This document shows positions 25,557 to 34,276 of a stretch of DNA of 51,545 bases, in pieces. Each line of letters begins with the position of its first letter. Position 1 is the first letter of the stretch. Under the pieces are notes generated by a model that worked only from the letters and a program-made list of their open reading frames with translations, was not told where the DNA came from and ran no database searches. Source of the stretch: an uncultured Muribaculaceae bacterium (GTDB lineage Bacteria; Bacteroidota; Bacteroidia; Bacteroidales; Muribaculaceae); contig CAJUKD010000015.1 of assembly GCA_910587235.1 (NCBI GenBank), positions 1 through 51,545 of the forward strand. Direction: 5' to 3'. The position numbers and the translations under genes are program-made.

Positions 25557-28430
25557 CTACTTATTAAGAACCTTGACTACGGAAACAGCACCGTCAACAG
25601 TGCACACACTTACGATATACATGCCCGGAGCTACCGCAATCACATTTTCACAAGAATCGGCAACAATACGTCCGGTCAGATCCGTCACAGTCACGCGAGC
25701 GTTCTCAACTCCGTCGACACGGATAACCCCTGATACAGAATAAACCTCAACATCACCAGTAGAAATACTTGCGACACCGCTCTGATAGTTGATTTTTTCT
25801 GTTTTCACTACCGAACCGGAGCTAAGAGTAATGGTTATCTCCCCAGAAGGAGTTGCATCTTTAGCTGTAAAGAACACATATTCATCCTTGCGGTCGGGAT
25901 CGATTTCCGACGGTTCTATATCAAGTGCGGCCGATGACGTTATAACCACAGGTTCGAAAAGATCCACAGGAGTTACGACAAAGTACGCGATACCGTTATC
26001 GAACACAAATCCTTCCTCAGGCAATTCGACAAAAATATCAGGATTAAAGGTGGCCGATACCATTATTTCCCTTGTCATATCACCGCATGCGACTGTGATT
26101 TTACCATCTGCAGCCACTTTGCCTTCATAGCTGACACTTACAGTCCGGGCAACATTCATTGCGGCATCAATAGTAGAAACACTGACTTTGAATCCCTCGG
26201 AAGGAGTAATAGTGATCGCTTCGGAGATGTCGGTGGCATTGACCGTGAAAATTGCAGTCGCACCCTTGCCGACAAGTTCGAGTTTATCAACGCTGACAGT
26301 CATGTCTGTGCTTATAAGACGTACGGTAATACTGCGTTTGAAGTGTCCGGAAGCGAATGTCACGGTACCGGATGTTTCCTCCGATGCCTGATCAAGGCTT
26401 ACCGTCACCTCACCGCCTTCGGCGGGAAGAGAGGTCTTATCAACGCGGGCCGCACCGTCAAAAGTCACTGTCATATCCTCAGTCAGACCGGCTGCTGTAA
26501 CCGTGACAACGGCACTTGCATTGCGGTCGGCAAGCACAATTTCACTTTCGCTTACATTTATCTGCCCAACGACCTCGAAGTTCCAGCTGCCGCTGCTCTT
26601 GTTGGTATATACCTTGCTGCCTATGGAAAAATCATCGGCACTAAGAACACCTTTGGAACTCCGGATTGTCACATTCGAGGGATCTTCATCAAAACCATCG
26701 AGGAGCCAGAGATTATCGGACGAGTTAGCCAGAGTGGCATCCCAACCACCCTGACATCCGAGATAGCGATAGGTGGATTCCTGTACGAGATTATAATGAC
26801 CTTCATCGTCGCCGACAGGCATAACGATAAACTGTTCAAGCACATTCGCCATGTCGTAGGCTACGAATACGGGCTGTGTCGACTCTTCACTTTCCGTACC
26901 GAGAGCCATCGGTTCTTCTCCGCCGTTATATCGGATTATATAACGATTGAAACGCGGAACCACGGTGAATTCAAGTGTTTCAAGGAGCTGTTCGCCAAAC
27001 ATAAACTTGACAAAACATTCTGTTCCTTCCGGAGCGGAGGTCGATATGGTAAGCGGTGTGCGTTTGAAACTATCTTCAATAGTAGTTGTCGAAACAGTCA
27101 CATCTTTCGATGGAACCACTGTCACATAGCCGCCGTCAAGATACATAGCCCGCACGTCGGTGGTAAACGAAATACCATCCTGCTCAACAAGCACATTGGT
27201 GTTTTTTACCTCGACCATAGGTTCTTCGTCCGGCATATCATTCACGTTGATAAGCTGCCATGCACTTCCTGCATCACCACTGATACCGTAACACATCAGT
27301 CCGGCACCGTCAGGATTGGTAATACTTGTCGGCACAAGAATACGATCCTGTCTGGAATTCTTAAGAGTGACACCGTCGCCGTTTTCCCATGTAGTCCATT
27401 CAGCCCTATCGGTACTCGGACCGAATTCGCAATAATGGGCCGCAACACCGGAACCACTGTCTACATTACGGAAATAAAGTCCGGAAGATTTCTGCACAAG
27501 GTAGAACCAGGCATCCTTACCGGGCACCGGTATCTGACGGAACATCATATCGTCGCTACGGGTATTCTCTCCGAGAACGGCTTTTTCCGTTTCACCACCT
27601 ATAGCAAGCGACGTTTCCAGATTGATTATGTAGAAATACGGAGCCGGTTCGATAACAGTCACAGGTACAGAAGCCAGTCCGCCACCATCGTAAGACAGGG
27701 CTACAGTTCCCTCGGCGCCTATCTCGGCGGACGACAGCACTGTCACTTCTGCAGGTTCCCCGTCAATTACTTCTATAGAAGACGGATTCACGGAGAAACC
27801 TTCGCTGGCCGACAATGTGACGGTTCCATTGAAATTCACCGGAGTGAATTGCAGCCGGGCGCTGTTCTCCTCCACTCCCTCTTCTTTCATTATCTGAACC
27901 GAAACCGTACTAAGCTCTACCGACGGTGTATAGGTGATATCGGATGCTTTTATTATTTCATACTCGCCATTCGGGAATGTAAGAGGTTTATCGCTAAAGA
28001 CACCGGCTCCGCTTGATATGGCGTCGGGTGCGACACAGTTAGTCCCTTCCGCACCTACGGTCAGACGATAATACGGCTCCTCGGTCTGCATGAAATCGAA
28101 ATAATAGCTATTGGATTCAGTTTCGCTGTAGGCCGGCTTGAATTCTACTGAATATCCTTTCCAGTACAGGAACATTCCGGCGGAATTAGAAATGGTATAA
28201 CCGCCGTTTCCATTAGCTACAAACGACAGTTCGAACGAGGACGACTCCGCTTTTTTGGGTGTCTGTAACACCGCTTTATTTTTAGCGTCAGAACCAAGTA
28301 CAAGATCAGTGCCCTTATGTTTCAGACAATACTTCACACCACTTTCCGGATTAAAGTCACCTGCTGCCGCCTGATGTGTAGAAAAGGACATCGCAAAGAT
28401 GGCGCTTAACAATAGAATAAATTTCTTCAT
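25557..28430 (-). CDS. Secreted multidomain protein: beta-trefoil-like and Ig-like domains, T9SS tail
   Basis: A 957-aa exported protein with no enzyme motif visible. After the signal peptide (MKKFILLLSAIFAMSFSTHQAAAG) three RICIN-like beta-trefoil segments alternate with Ig/BACON-like segments: trefoil at about 25-165 (NPESGVKYCLKHKGTDLVLG), Ig-like 170-265, trefoil 266-400, Ig-like 410-495, trefoil 498-625, then two to three further Ig-like repeats to about 870. The C-terminal 70 residues form a type A T9SS sorting domain (VTVTDLTGRIVADS, then GMYIVSV). The trefoils suggest carbohydrate binding. It lies 84 bases before the GH43 gene and 104 bases after the 1762-aa gene on the same strand, so it probably works with them. 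The domain calls are from sequence pattern, not a profile search. Confidence 0.7.
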   Translation of the reverse strand: MKKFILLLSAIFAMSFSTHQAAAGDFNPESGVKYCLKHKGTDLVLGSDAKNKAVLQTPKKAESSSFELSFVANGNGGYTISNSAGMFLYWKGYSVEFKPAYSETESNSYYFDFMQTEEPYYRLTVGAEGTNCVAPDAISSGAGVFSDKPLTFPNGEYEIIKASDITYTPSVELSTVSVQIMKEEGVEENSARLQFTPVNFNGTVTLSASEGFSVNPSSIEVIDGEPAEVTVLSSAEIGAEGTVALSYDGGGLASVPVTVIEPAPYFYIINLETSLAIGGETEKAVLGENTRSDDMMFRQIPVPGKDAWFYLVQKSSGLYFRNVDSGSGVAAHYCEFGPSTDRAEWTTWENGDGVTLKNSRQDRILVPTSITNPDGAGLMCYGISGDAGSAWQLINVNDMPDEEPMVEVKNTNVLVEQDGISFTTDVRAMYLDGGYVTVVPSKDVTVSTTTIEDSFKRTPLTISTSAPEGTECFVKFMFGEQLLETLEFTVVPRFNRYIIRYNGGEEPMALGTESEESTQPVFVAYDMANVLEQFIVMPVGDDEGHYNLVQESTYRYLGCQGGWDATLANSSDNLWLLDGFDEDPSNVTIRSSKGVLSADDFSIGSKVYTNKSSGSWNFEVVGQINVSESEIVLADRNASAVVTVTAAGLTEDMTVTFDGAARVDKTSLPAEGGEVTVSLDQASEETSGTVTFASGHFKRSITVRLISTDMTVSVDKLELVGKGATAIFTVNATDISEAITITPSEGFKVSVSTIDAAMNVARTVSVSYEGKVAADGKITVACGDMTREIMVSATFNPDIFVELPEEGFVFDNGIAYFVVTPVDLFEPVVITSSAALDIEPSEIDPDRKDEYVFFTAKDATPSGEITITLSSGSVVKTEKINYQSGVASISTGDVEVYSVSGVIRVDGVENARVTVTDLTGRIVADSCENVIAVAPGMYIVSVCTVDGAVSVVKVLNK

Positions 28431-28534
28431 GATTTTAAATAAGGTATTAATTATGGTTTTTCTGTTCAGGACAGCGATCCCGACACCGGCAGAGCCGGAA
28501 CCGCTGCTGATATAGGCTGTTTACAATCGACGTA

Positions 28535-31500
28535 TCAGGGTATAAATACTTTAAAAGTCTTGTTCTCATAAGCAGATACGACATTGACTATGTAGCATCC
28601 TGCTGCAATATTGAAATATTCAGAGTCAACGCATTCACCTCTGTAAGCGACTGCGGCCCCGCTGAGATTATAAATCCTTATGGAAGTGCCATCCGTAATG
28701 CCGGACACTGTAAGCATACCCGGCTCGACCGTATAGCTGATAGCTCCGGACTGTTCCGCAATTTCATTGTCCACGCCCGACCATTCGGCAGGAAAGTATG
28801 CTCCTCCAAGATCATAGGTGAAGTACTTTAGCCGGAACGAGCCGTCGCTTTTCAGAATAATACCCGGATTGAACAAGGGCTTCTTTCCTGAAAGGCTTAC
28901 GTTCTTTACGTAGAAAGAGCATTTCGGACCGTTACCCTCGACTCCTGTCGAAGCAAGAGAGAAGGAAAGCTTAAGCTGATGACAGTTTTCGCCTGCTTTA
29001 TAGGAGATTGTGCGAGTGGAGAAATCTCCGGAATCATTCGACACGTTCAAACTGCGGCTCAGGCCATTTTCCACCTCCGTTATATTCATGAAAGCCACAT
29101 TATGACCTTTCTCGCTGCCACCGCGCACATCGGCACTAAATGTGTATGTTTCGCCGGGCACCACATTGACAACCTGAGAAATCACTGCATCGGCCCAACC
29201 GGGATTCCAATCATAGCGCTGAAGGTTTATGATATTTTCACCGGGACTGTCGGCATCGGCCACAACATAAGCGCGTGCATTCCATTCATCAATACCTGAT
29301 GTATGCCATCCGGAAAGCGACGAAAGCATATAAGCCTCTTCATACTGCGTATAACTGTAGGCACCGTTGAACTTTCCGTTACGGACAAGGTTGTCGCAAT
29401 CCACAGATTCTCCATCTCTGATAAATTCGATATCGGCGGGAATGCCCGTAAGGTCGATGGTATCAAGCAACTCCCCGTCCTTGAACACGTAGGCCTTATT
29501 ATCAGGGCTTACAGCCACACGATATACAAAATCACCTACATTGGACACCATATCGCCTGTTATGAAATCGACATTGCCGATTTCCGGAGAAGTAGCGGTA
29601 AATTCATCGCTTACAACAAGGTTTATCCCACGTTCACGACTATTAAGAGCGCAGAATTCAAACACACCGCCGGAATAGCGCTCAAGAGTTCCGGCAAGCT
29701 CCACGGTATAACCAGACTTGCCCGGATTGAAACCGCTGTCCGCTCCCGCACGGAACACACCCTCAGTTCCGGTATAGACCGGATTGGCGGATATATCCTT
29801 ATGTTCAAATTCCGAAGCTGTTCCGTGAAGCTCGACACGCTTGACAAACGTTCCGGCCTTGACAAGAAGCGAGCCTGAGCCGTCGCTTGTCCCTGTGAAA
29901 GTCACTGTCACTTTGCTGTCGGCTGTATTTGCAGCAAGTTCTTCAGGTTCCACTATAAAGTTTCCGGTCGTTATAAGTTCGATCTTGTCGACATCCTTAA
30001 CATCCGATGTGCTTACCGTTATAGTTTCCTCTGCAAGAGTACGTGGAAAATCGATCTCCTCGGCATCTATGTCGATATGCGGCATATTCGGAGCATACGC
30101 ACCCGTGGCGTCGAAGGTAAAATACTCGAGTTTTGCACCATTGCGCCGCATTACAAGTTGAGGTGTAAAAGTAACGTCTTTGCCGGACAGTACTATGTCG
30201 TCGAAACGCACACGTTCGGTTTCATTTCCTTTTCCTGCTTTTTTAAGACCGAGCACGACACGTAATTGCGTACACTTGGCGCTCGGGGTGAAACTTAGTT
30301 CATAGCGACCGAAATTATAGCGGTCTTTTTCCGCGATTTTCACATCCTTGCCCCGTGTAGGAGTCTGAACCTCCTCAATACGTATATATCCCAGCGAAGT
30401 ATCATCGCTTTTCCTAAATCCGCCCATAGCCATTGCCGAAAGCTTATACGGAGTGCCCGGTACCACATTCACCACCTGAGAGATTTTGGAATCGAACCAT
30501 CCGTCCTCCCATTGATATCTGGCAACTTCAAGAACGTGATTGTCGTCACCCATAGCATCGCTCACCACTTCTGGTGTTATATAGGTACGTGAATTCCATC
30601 CATTGTTGGCATCAAGGATTGTCCATCCTTCCACATAGTTGCAGAATACCTCGCCATCAGGATCGTCGCTCATTGAATAATTCCGGTACGAACCCTCAAA
30701 ACCCGGATTGTTCAACAGATTGGCACTGCTTTCACCTTCACTGCCCACGACCGATGCCGGAACGGCATAATCGCTCACACGCAATGTATCGAGCGGCGTT
30801 CCGTCGTAGTAAACGAACACATGGCGGTCGGCAGTAACGGCATACCTGTAGGTATGGTAAGCTGATGTATTGTCGAGCACCTTGCGGTTTTCCACATCCG
30901 CACCATTGTAAACCCCATATTTGCCTCCTGATGCAAATGGGCGTATCACGCCTGAAGCATCGACAGCTGTAAACTCAAGCAACGACGCAGCTTGTTCCGT
31001 CATGGCACGGAACTCAACAGTGTAACCGTCAGCTCCGGGATTAAATCCGTCCGCAGTCCAGCTTTCATCGCTTCCTGTGTACAAAGGTTCCTTGTCAAGC
31101 ATCTTTTCCGGCAACGGCGTACCCCTGCCGTCGACCTTGATAACAGCCTTGGTCGTACCGCTGCGAAGAATCACATTACCCAGAAGACGCGCTTTCTGCG
31201 ATTTGAGCATTATTCGCAATATGGAATTGTCTGCATCGTATCTGATCGTCTTAGGAGCCGCCTCCACTCCATCGGGGCATATCACACTGATGTCTTCGCC
31301 GGGATTAAGATTGCCGGCACTCACACGGACAATCGCAGCGCCGTTTGTCTTGTCGATACGCACCTTCTCTTCCGATACTTTTATCTCCGGTCTGACAGGT
31401 GAATAGGCATTCTCCATATCGTATGCGAAGTATTCGATCTCGGTATCCTTATCGGCAACAAATCCTAAAGTCCCGTTGCCAACCGCACGCATCCCTTTAA

Positions 31501-33823
31501 GCACAAGTTTGTCGACATAAACCGGCACCTCGGGAACAGATCCCCAAGAACCGATAGCACCGGGCGATTTAAGACCGATGACCACACGCAACTGCGAACA
31601 TGAGGCAGAAGGGGTATAACTCATTTTATATTCACGCGGATTCTCGGAACTGATAGTCTGTGTAGCACCACGGCTTGGATCGGCGACTTCTTCAATCCTT
31701 ACATAACCGTACTTTTGCGACTGATGTATCCCTCCGGCTGCAAGAAAGCCGAGCGTGTACGGAGTGCCGCCAACCACATTCACGGCCTGTGATATCAGAC
31801 CGTCGGAAAAACCGGCATTCCAACCGTAACGTTGCAGAAGCAATGCATTGTTGGCTTTGTCATAGCCCTCGGACTCGCTGATTTCCCATTTGGTTATATA
31901 CTGACGTGTGTTCCAGGGTTCTATAGGATATATATCCCATCCTTGAATCCCGTCGACATAAGCTTTACTGCCGCCATCCTCAACATAAGCTATGGAATAT
32001 GCGTCATCAAAATCGGGATTTACCAAAAGGTTATCGTCTTCCGCAAGCGTTCCGGTAGCAAATTCGGCAGGAATGATGAAATCCGAAGCCTCAAGCGTAG
32101 TAAGCGGATTACCGTCGCGGTAGACATATATAAGCCTGTCGCCCGATACTGCTACACGATATGTATGAGCCATATCGGAGTTCTTACGGGAACTTAGTGT
32201 CAGCGGATTAGATATTCTGGATTTGGCATTGTCCGCTGTCATCGCACTATCAGCCACATAGATACCAAAGCCCAGACCGTCCTTACCTGCCGCATACAGT
32301 TTCAATCCTTTGTCCGAACCCGCTTTTACTTTCGCGCGGATTTCAAAAGAATAAGGACCTGCCGCTGTCAAAGGAACGCTGTAATTCTTTTCAGAAGGAG
32401 TTTCCTTCTTTGCCAGAACAGATTGCTCAAGAGCTTTACCTTTCAATTCAAGAGCGACCTTATGCATTGTTTCACCACTCTTTATTATCAACGTATCTGT
32501 GGCGGATGTGCGCGTCCCTTCATAGGATACGCGTACTTTCTGTCCGTTGGCATTATATGGCAACTTGGCGGGACTGACATTTACCAGCGAAGATGATATG
32601 ACACTTATCATCTGTCCCTTAGCCAATCCCTTTCCGGTCACCTTCAGCTCGGCTGTAGCCTTACCGCTCTGCGACGCATCAATTATCAGTTTATCCGTAT
32701 CCGTTGTGATCGATGCGATTACAGGAGCGTACGCACCGCTTTCATCCAACGTCATTGACTCAACAATAGAGCCTCCCGCCGTTTCATATCCTACAGCAGC
32801 AGGATGGTAGGAATAAGTCAGCCCCGAAAGGCTTACGTTGTCAATATAAAGAGGAACCGTCGGAACCTCGCCCCAGTCAAGCAATGCCCCGGGAAAGCGG
32901 ACTCCGAAAATCACACGTAACTGACTACAGCCCGCCGATGGGGTATATTCAACAGTATATTTTTCAAAGGCATCCGTATTCTTTATGTCGATAATTTTCG
33001 ATTTACCGCTTTCAACTTCTTCAAGTTTCGCATAACCGTAGTATTTACCGTCGAATTCGCCTCCATAAGCCATAAAGCTGAATGTATAAGGCGTACCGCC
33101 TACCACATTCACAGCCTGCTGTGCTATGCCATCTGTCCATTGATCTCCTGAACTCCATGAATATCGTTGCAGTCGCAGACAGTTGCCGTCGCTTCCGCTC
33201 TGCAGGAATGCACGCGAATTCCATACATCAAAATTCGGGTATATAAACCATGCGTCCATCGTACGAAGACATGTAGCATCGTTCTCTTCCTTTATAACAT
33301 TATATGTAATGTCATCCTTGCTCTCGAAATCACCGTTCCTGAGAATATTTACCGATTCAACCCGAGCGGTCGTACATTCCTGTGGGAGCGGAGTATAACG
33401 GACTGAACGCGTCCCTACATGAATCCCATTACGAAATATATATATCGAATCGGTCGTTACACCAAGGCGCAACGTCACCGTCCTGTCAGAATTCAGACGA
33501 TTGTTTACGATATCCGGAGATGGCAGACAAGTCGGATCAACGAAACTGATAGCCGAGTCGACCACAGTCACAGTCCATGCCTTGCGGTCGCCACTTTCGC
33601 CGAATAGCTTTATCAGTGACGTCTTATCTTTTCCTGATTTCAATTTGAACTCTACACTGTAGTCGCCGGCAGGCTTGAAGCCCGAGGCATCGGTAATCAA
33701 GGCCGAAGGCTCTGAAATCACCGAAGGTTCTGTCGTCAGCACCTTCTCTACCAGCGGAAGACTCCCGGCCGACAAAGCCAGACCTCCGGCGAGAAGAAAT
33801 GCAGGGATAAATTTCTTTTTCAT
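28535..33823 (-). CDS. Giant secreted four-repeat protein with CBM-like and LamG-like modules, T9SS tail
   Basis: A 1762-aa exported protein made of four tandem units of about 430-450 residues. Each has a LamG-like part (for example FNPGADGYTVEFRAM), a CBM4/9-like jelly-roll part marked by ILRNGDFES or LLNNPGFEGS, WNSRAYV-type stretches and VVNVVPGTPYTFSFMA, and, in the first three, an Ig-like strand-rich part (ETMHKVALELKGKAL). Unit starts are near residues 30, 465, 915 and 1345; at the DNA level the shared CBM block recurs near 33120, 31790, 30470 and 29170. The C-terminus is a T9SS type A domain (IRIYNLSGAAVAY, then GCYIVNVV), after the signal peptide MKKKFIPAFLLAGGLALSAG. The likely role is binding to glycans or a surface matrix. 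No catalytic motif was recognised. It heads the operon with the 957-aa and GH43 genes. Confidence 0.75.
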   Translation of the reverse strand: MKKKFIPAFLLAGGLALSAGSLPLVEKVLTTEPSVISEPSALITDASGFKPAGDYSVEFKLKSGKDKTSLIKLFGESGDRKAWTVTVVDSAISFVDPTCLPSPDIVNNRLNSDRTVTLRLGVTTDSIYIFRNGIHVGTRSVRYTPLPQECTTARVESVNILRNGDFESKDDITYNVIKEENDATCLRTMDAWFIYPNFDVWNSRAFLQSGSDGNCLRLQRYSWSSGDQWTDGIAQQAVNVVGGTPYTFSFMAYGGEFDGKYYGYAKLEEVESGKSKIIDIKNTDAFEKYTVEYTPSAGCSQLRVIFGVRFPGALLDWGEVPTVPLYIDNVSLSGLTYSYHPAAVGYETAGGSIVESMTLDESGAYAPVIASITTDTDKLIIDASQSGKATAELKVTGKGLAKGQMISVISSSLVNVSPAKLPYNANGQKVRVSYEGTRTSATDTLIIKSGETMHKVALELKGKALEQSVLAKKETPSEKNYSVPLTAAGPYSFEIRAKVKAGSDKGLKLYAAGKDGLGFGIYVADSAMTADNAKSRISNPLTLSSRKNSDMAHTYRVAVSGDRLIYVYRDGNPLTTLEASDFIIPAEFATGTLAEDDNLLVNPDFDDAYSIAYVEDGGSKAYVDGIQGWDIYPIEPWNTRQYITKWEISESEGYDKANNALLLQRYGWNAGFSDGLISQAVNVVGGTPYTLGFLAAGGIHQSQKYGYVRIEEVADPSRGATQTISSENPREYKMSYTPSASCSQLRVVIGLKSPGAIGSWGSVPEVPVYVDKLVLKGMRAVGNGTLGFVADKDTEIEYFAYDMENAYSPVRPEIKVSEEKVRIDKTNGAAIVRVSAGNLNPGEDISVICPDGVEAAPKTIRYDADNSILRIMLKSQKARLLGNVILRSGTTKAVIKVDGRGTPLPEKMLDKEPLYTGSDESWTADGFNPGADGYTVEFRAMTEQAASLLEFTAVDASGVIRPFASGGKYGVYNGADVENRKVLDNTSAYHTYRYAVTADRHVFVYYDGTPLDTLRVSDYAVPASVVGSEGESSANLLNNPGFEGSYRNYSMSDDPDGEVFCNYVEGWTILDANNGWNSRTYITPEVVSDAMGDDNHVLEVARYQWEDGWFDSKISQVVNVVPGTPYKLSAMAMGGFRKSDDTSLGYIRIEEVQTPTRGKDVKIAEKDRYNFGRYELSFTPSAKCTQLRVVLGLKKAGKGNETERVRFDDIVLSGKDVTFTPQLVMRRNGAKLEYFTFDATGAYAPNMPHIDIDAEEIDFPRTLAEETITVSTSDVKDVDKIELITTGNFIVEPEELAANTADSKVTVTFTGTSDGSGSLLVKAGTFVKRVELHGTASEFEHKDISANPVYTGTEGVFRAGADSGFNPGKSGYTVELAGTLERYSGGVFEFCALNSRERGINLVVSDEFTATSPEIGNVDFITGDMVSNVGDFVYRVAVSPDNKAYVFKDGELLDTIDLTGIPADIEFIRDGESVDCDNLVRNGKFNGAYSYTQYEEAYMLSSLSGWHTSGIDEWNARAYVVADADSPGENIINLQRYDWNPGWADAVISQVVNVVPGETYTFSADVRGGSEKGHNVAFMNITEVENGLSRSLNVSNDSGDFSTRTISYKAGENCHQLKLSFSLASTGVEGNGPKCSFYVKNVSLSGKKPLFNPGIILKSDGSFRLKYFTYDLGGAYFPAEWSGVDNEIAEQSGAISYTVEPGMLTVSGITDGTSIRIYNLSGAAVAYRGECVDSEYFNIAAGCYIVNVVSAYENKTFKVFIP

Positions 33824-34276
33824 ATAAATCGATTTTAAGGTGTTAGAATGGGATCTGTATCAGTTTTTCTGTAATTTCATCCGAAAGCGGACTTTTGTTT
33901 TTGCATGGCGGCGTTGTTTTCCCTATTCAAAAATATCGTTTTATCCCATATATGCCCTGTGCATAATTCGTATTTTAAAGGTCAAAAATAAGAATAGACG
34001 AAGAAATCAGCAGACAATGCGTGTTTTTTCAGAATATAGCGCATGTCATGATCAGCAAAAAAACAAAGAAAATCGGCCTTGCAACTTTTTTTTGCTCGTT
34101 TCAATTATTTAAGTTACCTTTGCCTCAACCAAGTTTATAAACCGATTCAAGTAAAAACTTTCGATATATTTTTAAACATATCCGCTCTCCGTATCCGGAA
34201 CAAAGAGCTATGTACAGATCTCATAACCAGTCGCAACTCATAATCATTCAAATATAACCTTAACGCAAACTCAACA
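33824..34276. other. Divergent promoter region between two T9SS cargo genes
   Basis: A 453-base AT-rich gap with no gene. A clear plus-strand promoter lies at 34091-34122. Facing the 1762-aa gene, TAnnTTTG-like minus-strand elements (TATTTTTG, complement of 33928-33935 and of 33983-33990) are present, without a good -33 box. The plus-strand leader is about 150 bases long. Confidence 0.6.
34091..34122 (+). promoter_or_regulatory. Bacteroidota-type promoter of the 904-aa cargo gene
   Basis: TTTG (34091-34094), 20 bases, TACCTTTG (34115-34122): a full match to the Bacteroidota consensus. The start codon is about 150 bases further on, so the transcript has a long leader. Confidence 0.75.

Noticed and set aside
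26343..28016. 557-aa plus-strand ORF antisense to the 957-aa secreted protein
   Set aside because: It is long because the sense gene has few stop-generating codons in that frame. The translation is rich in H, R and C without a domain or signal peptide, while the sense frame has a signal peptide and T9SS tail.
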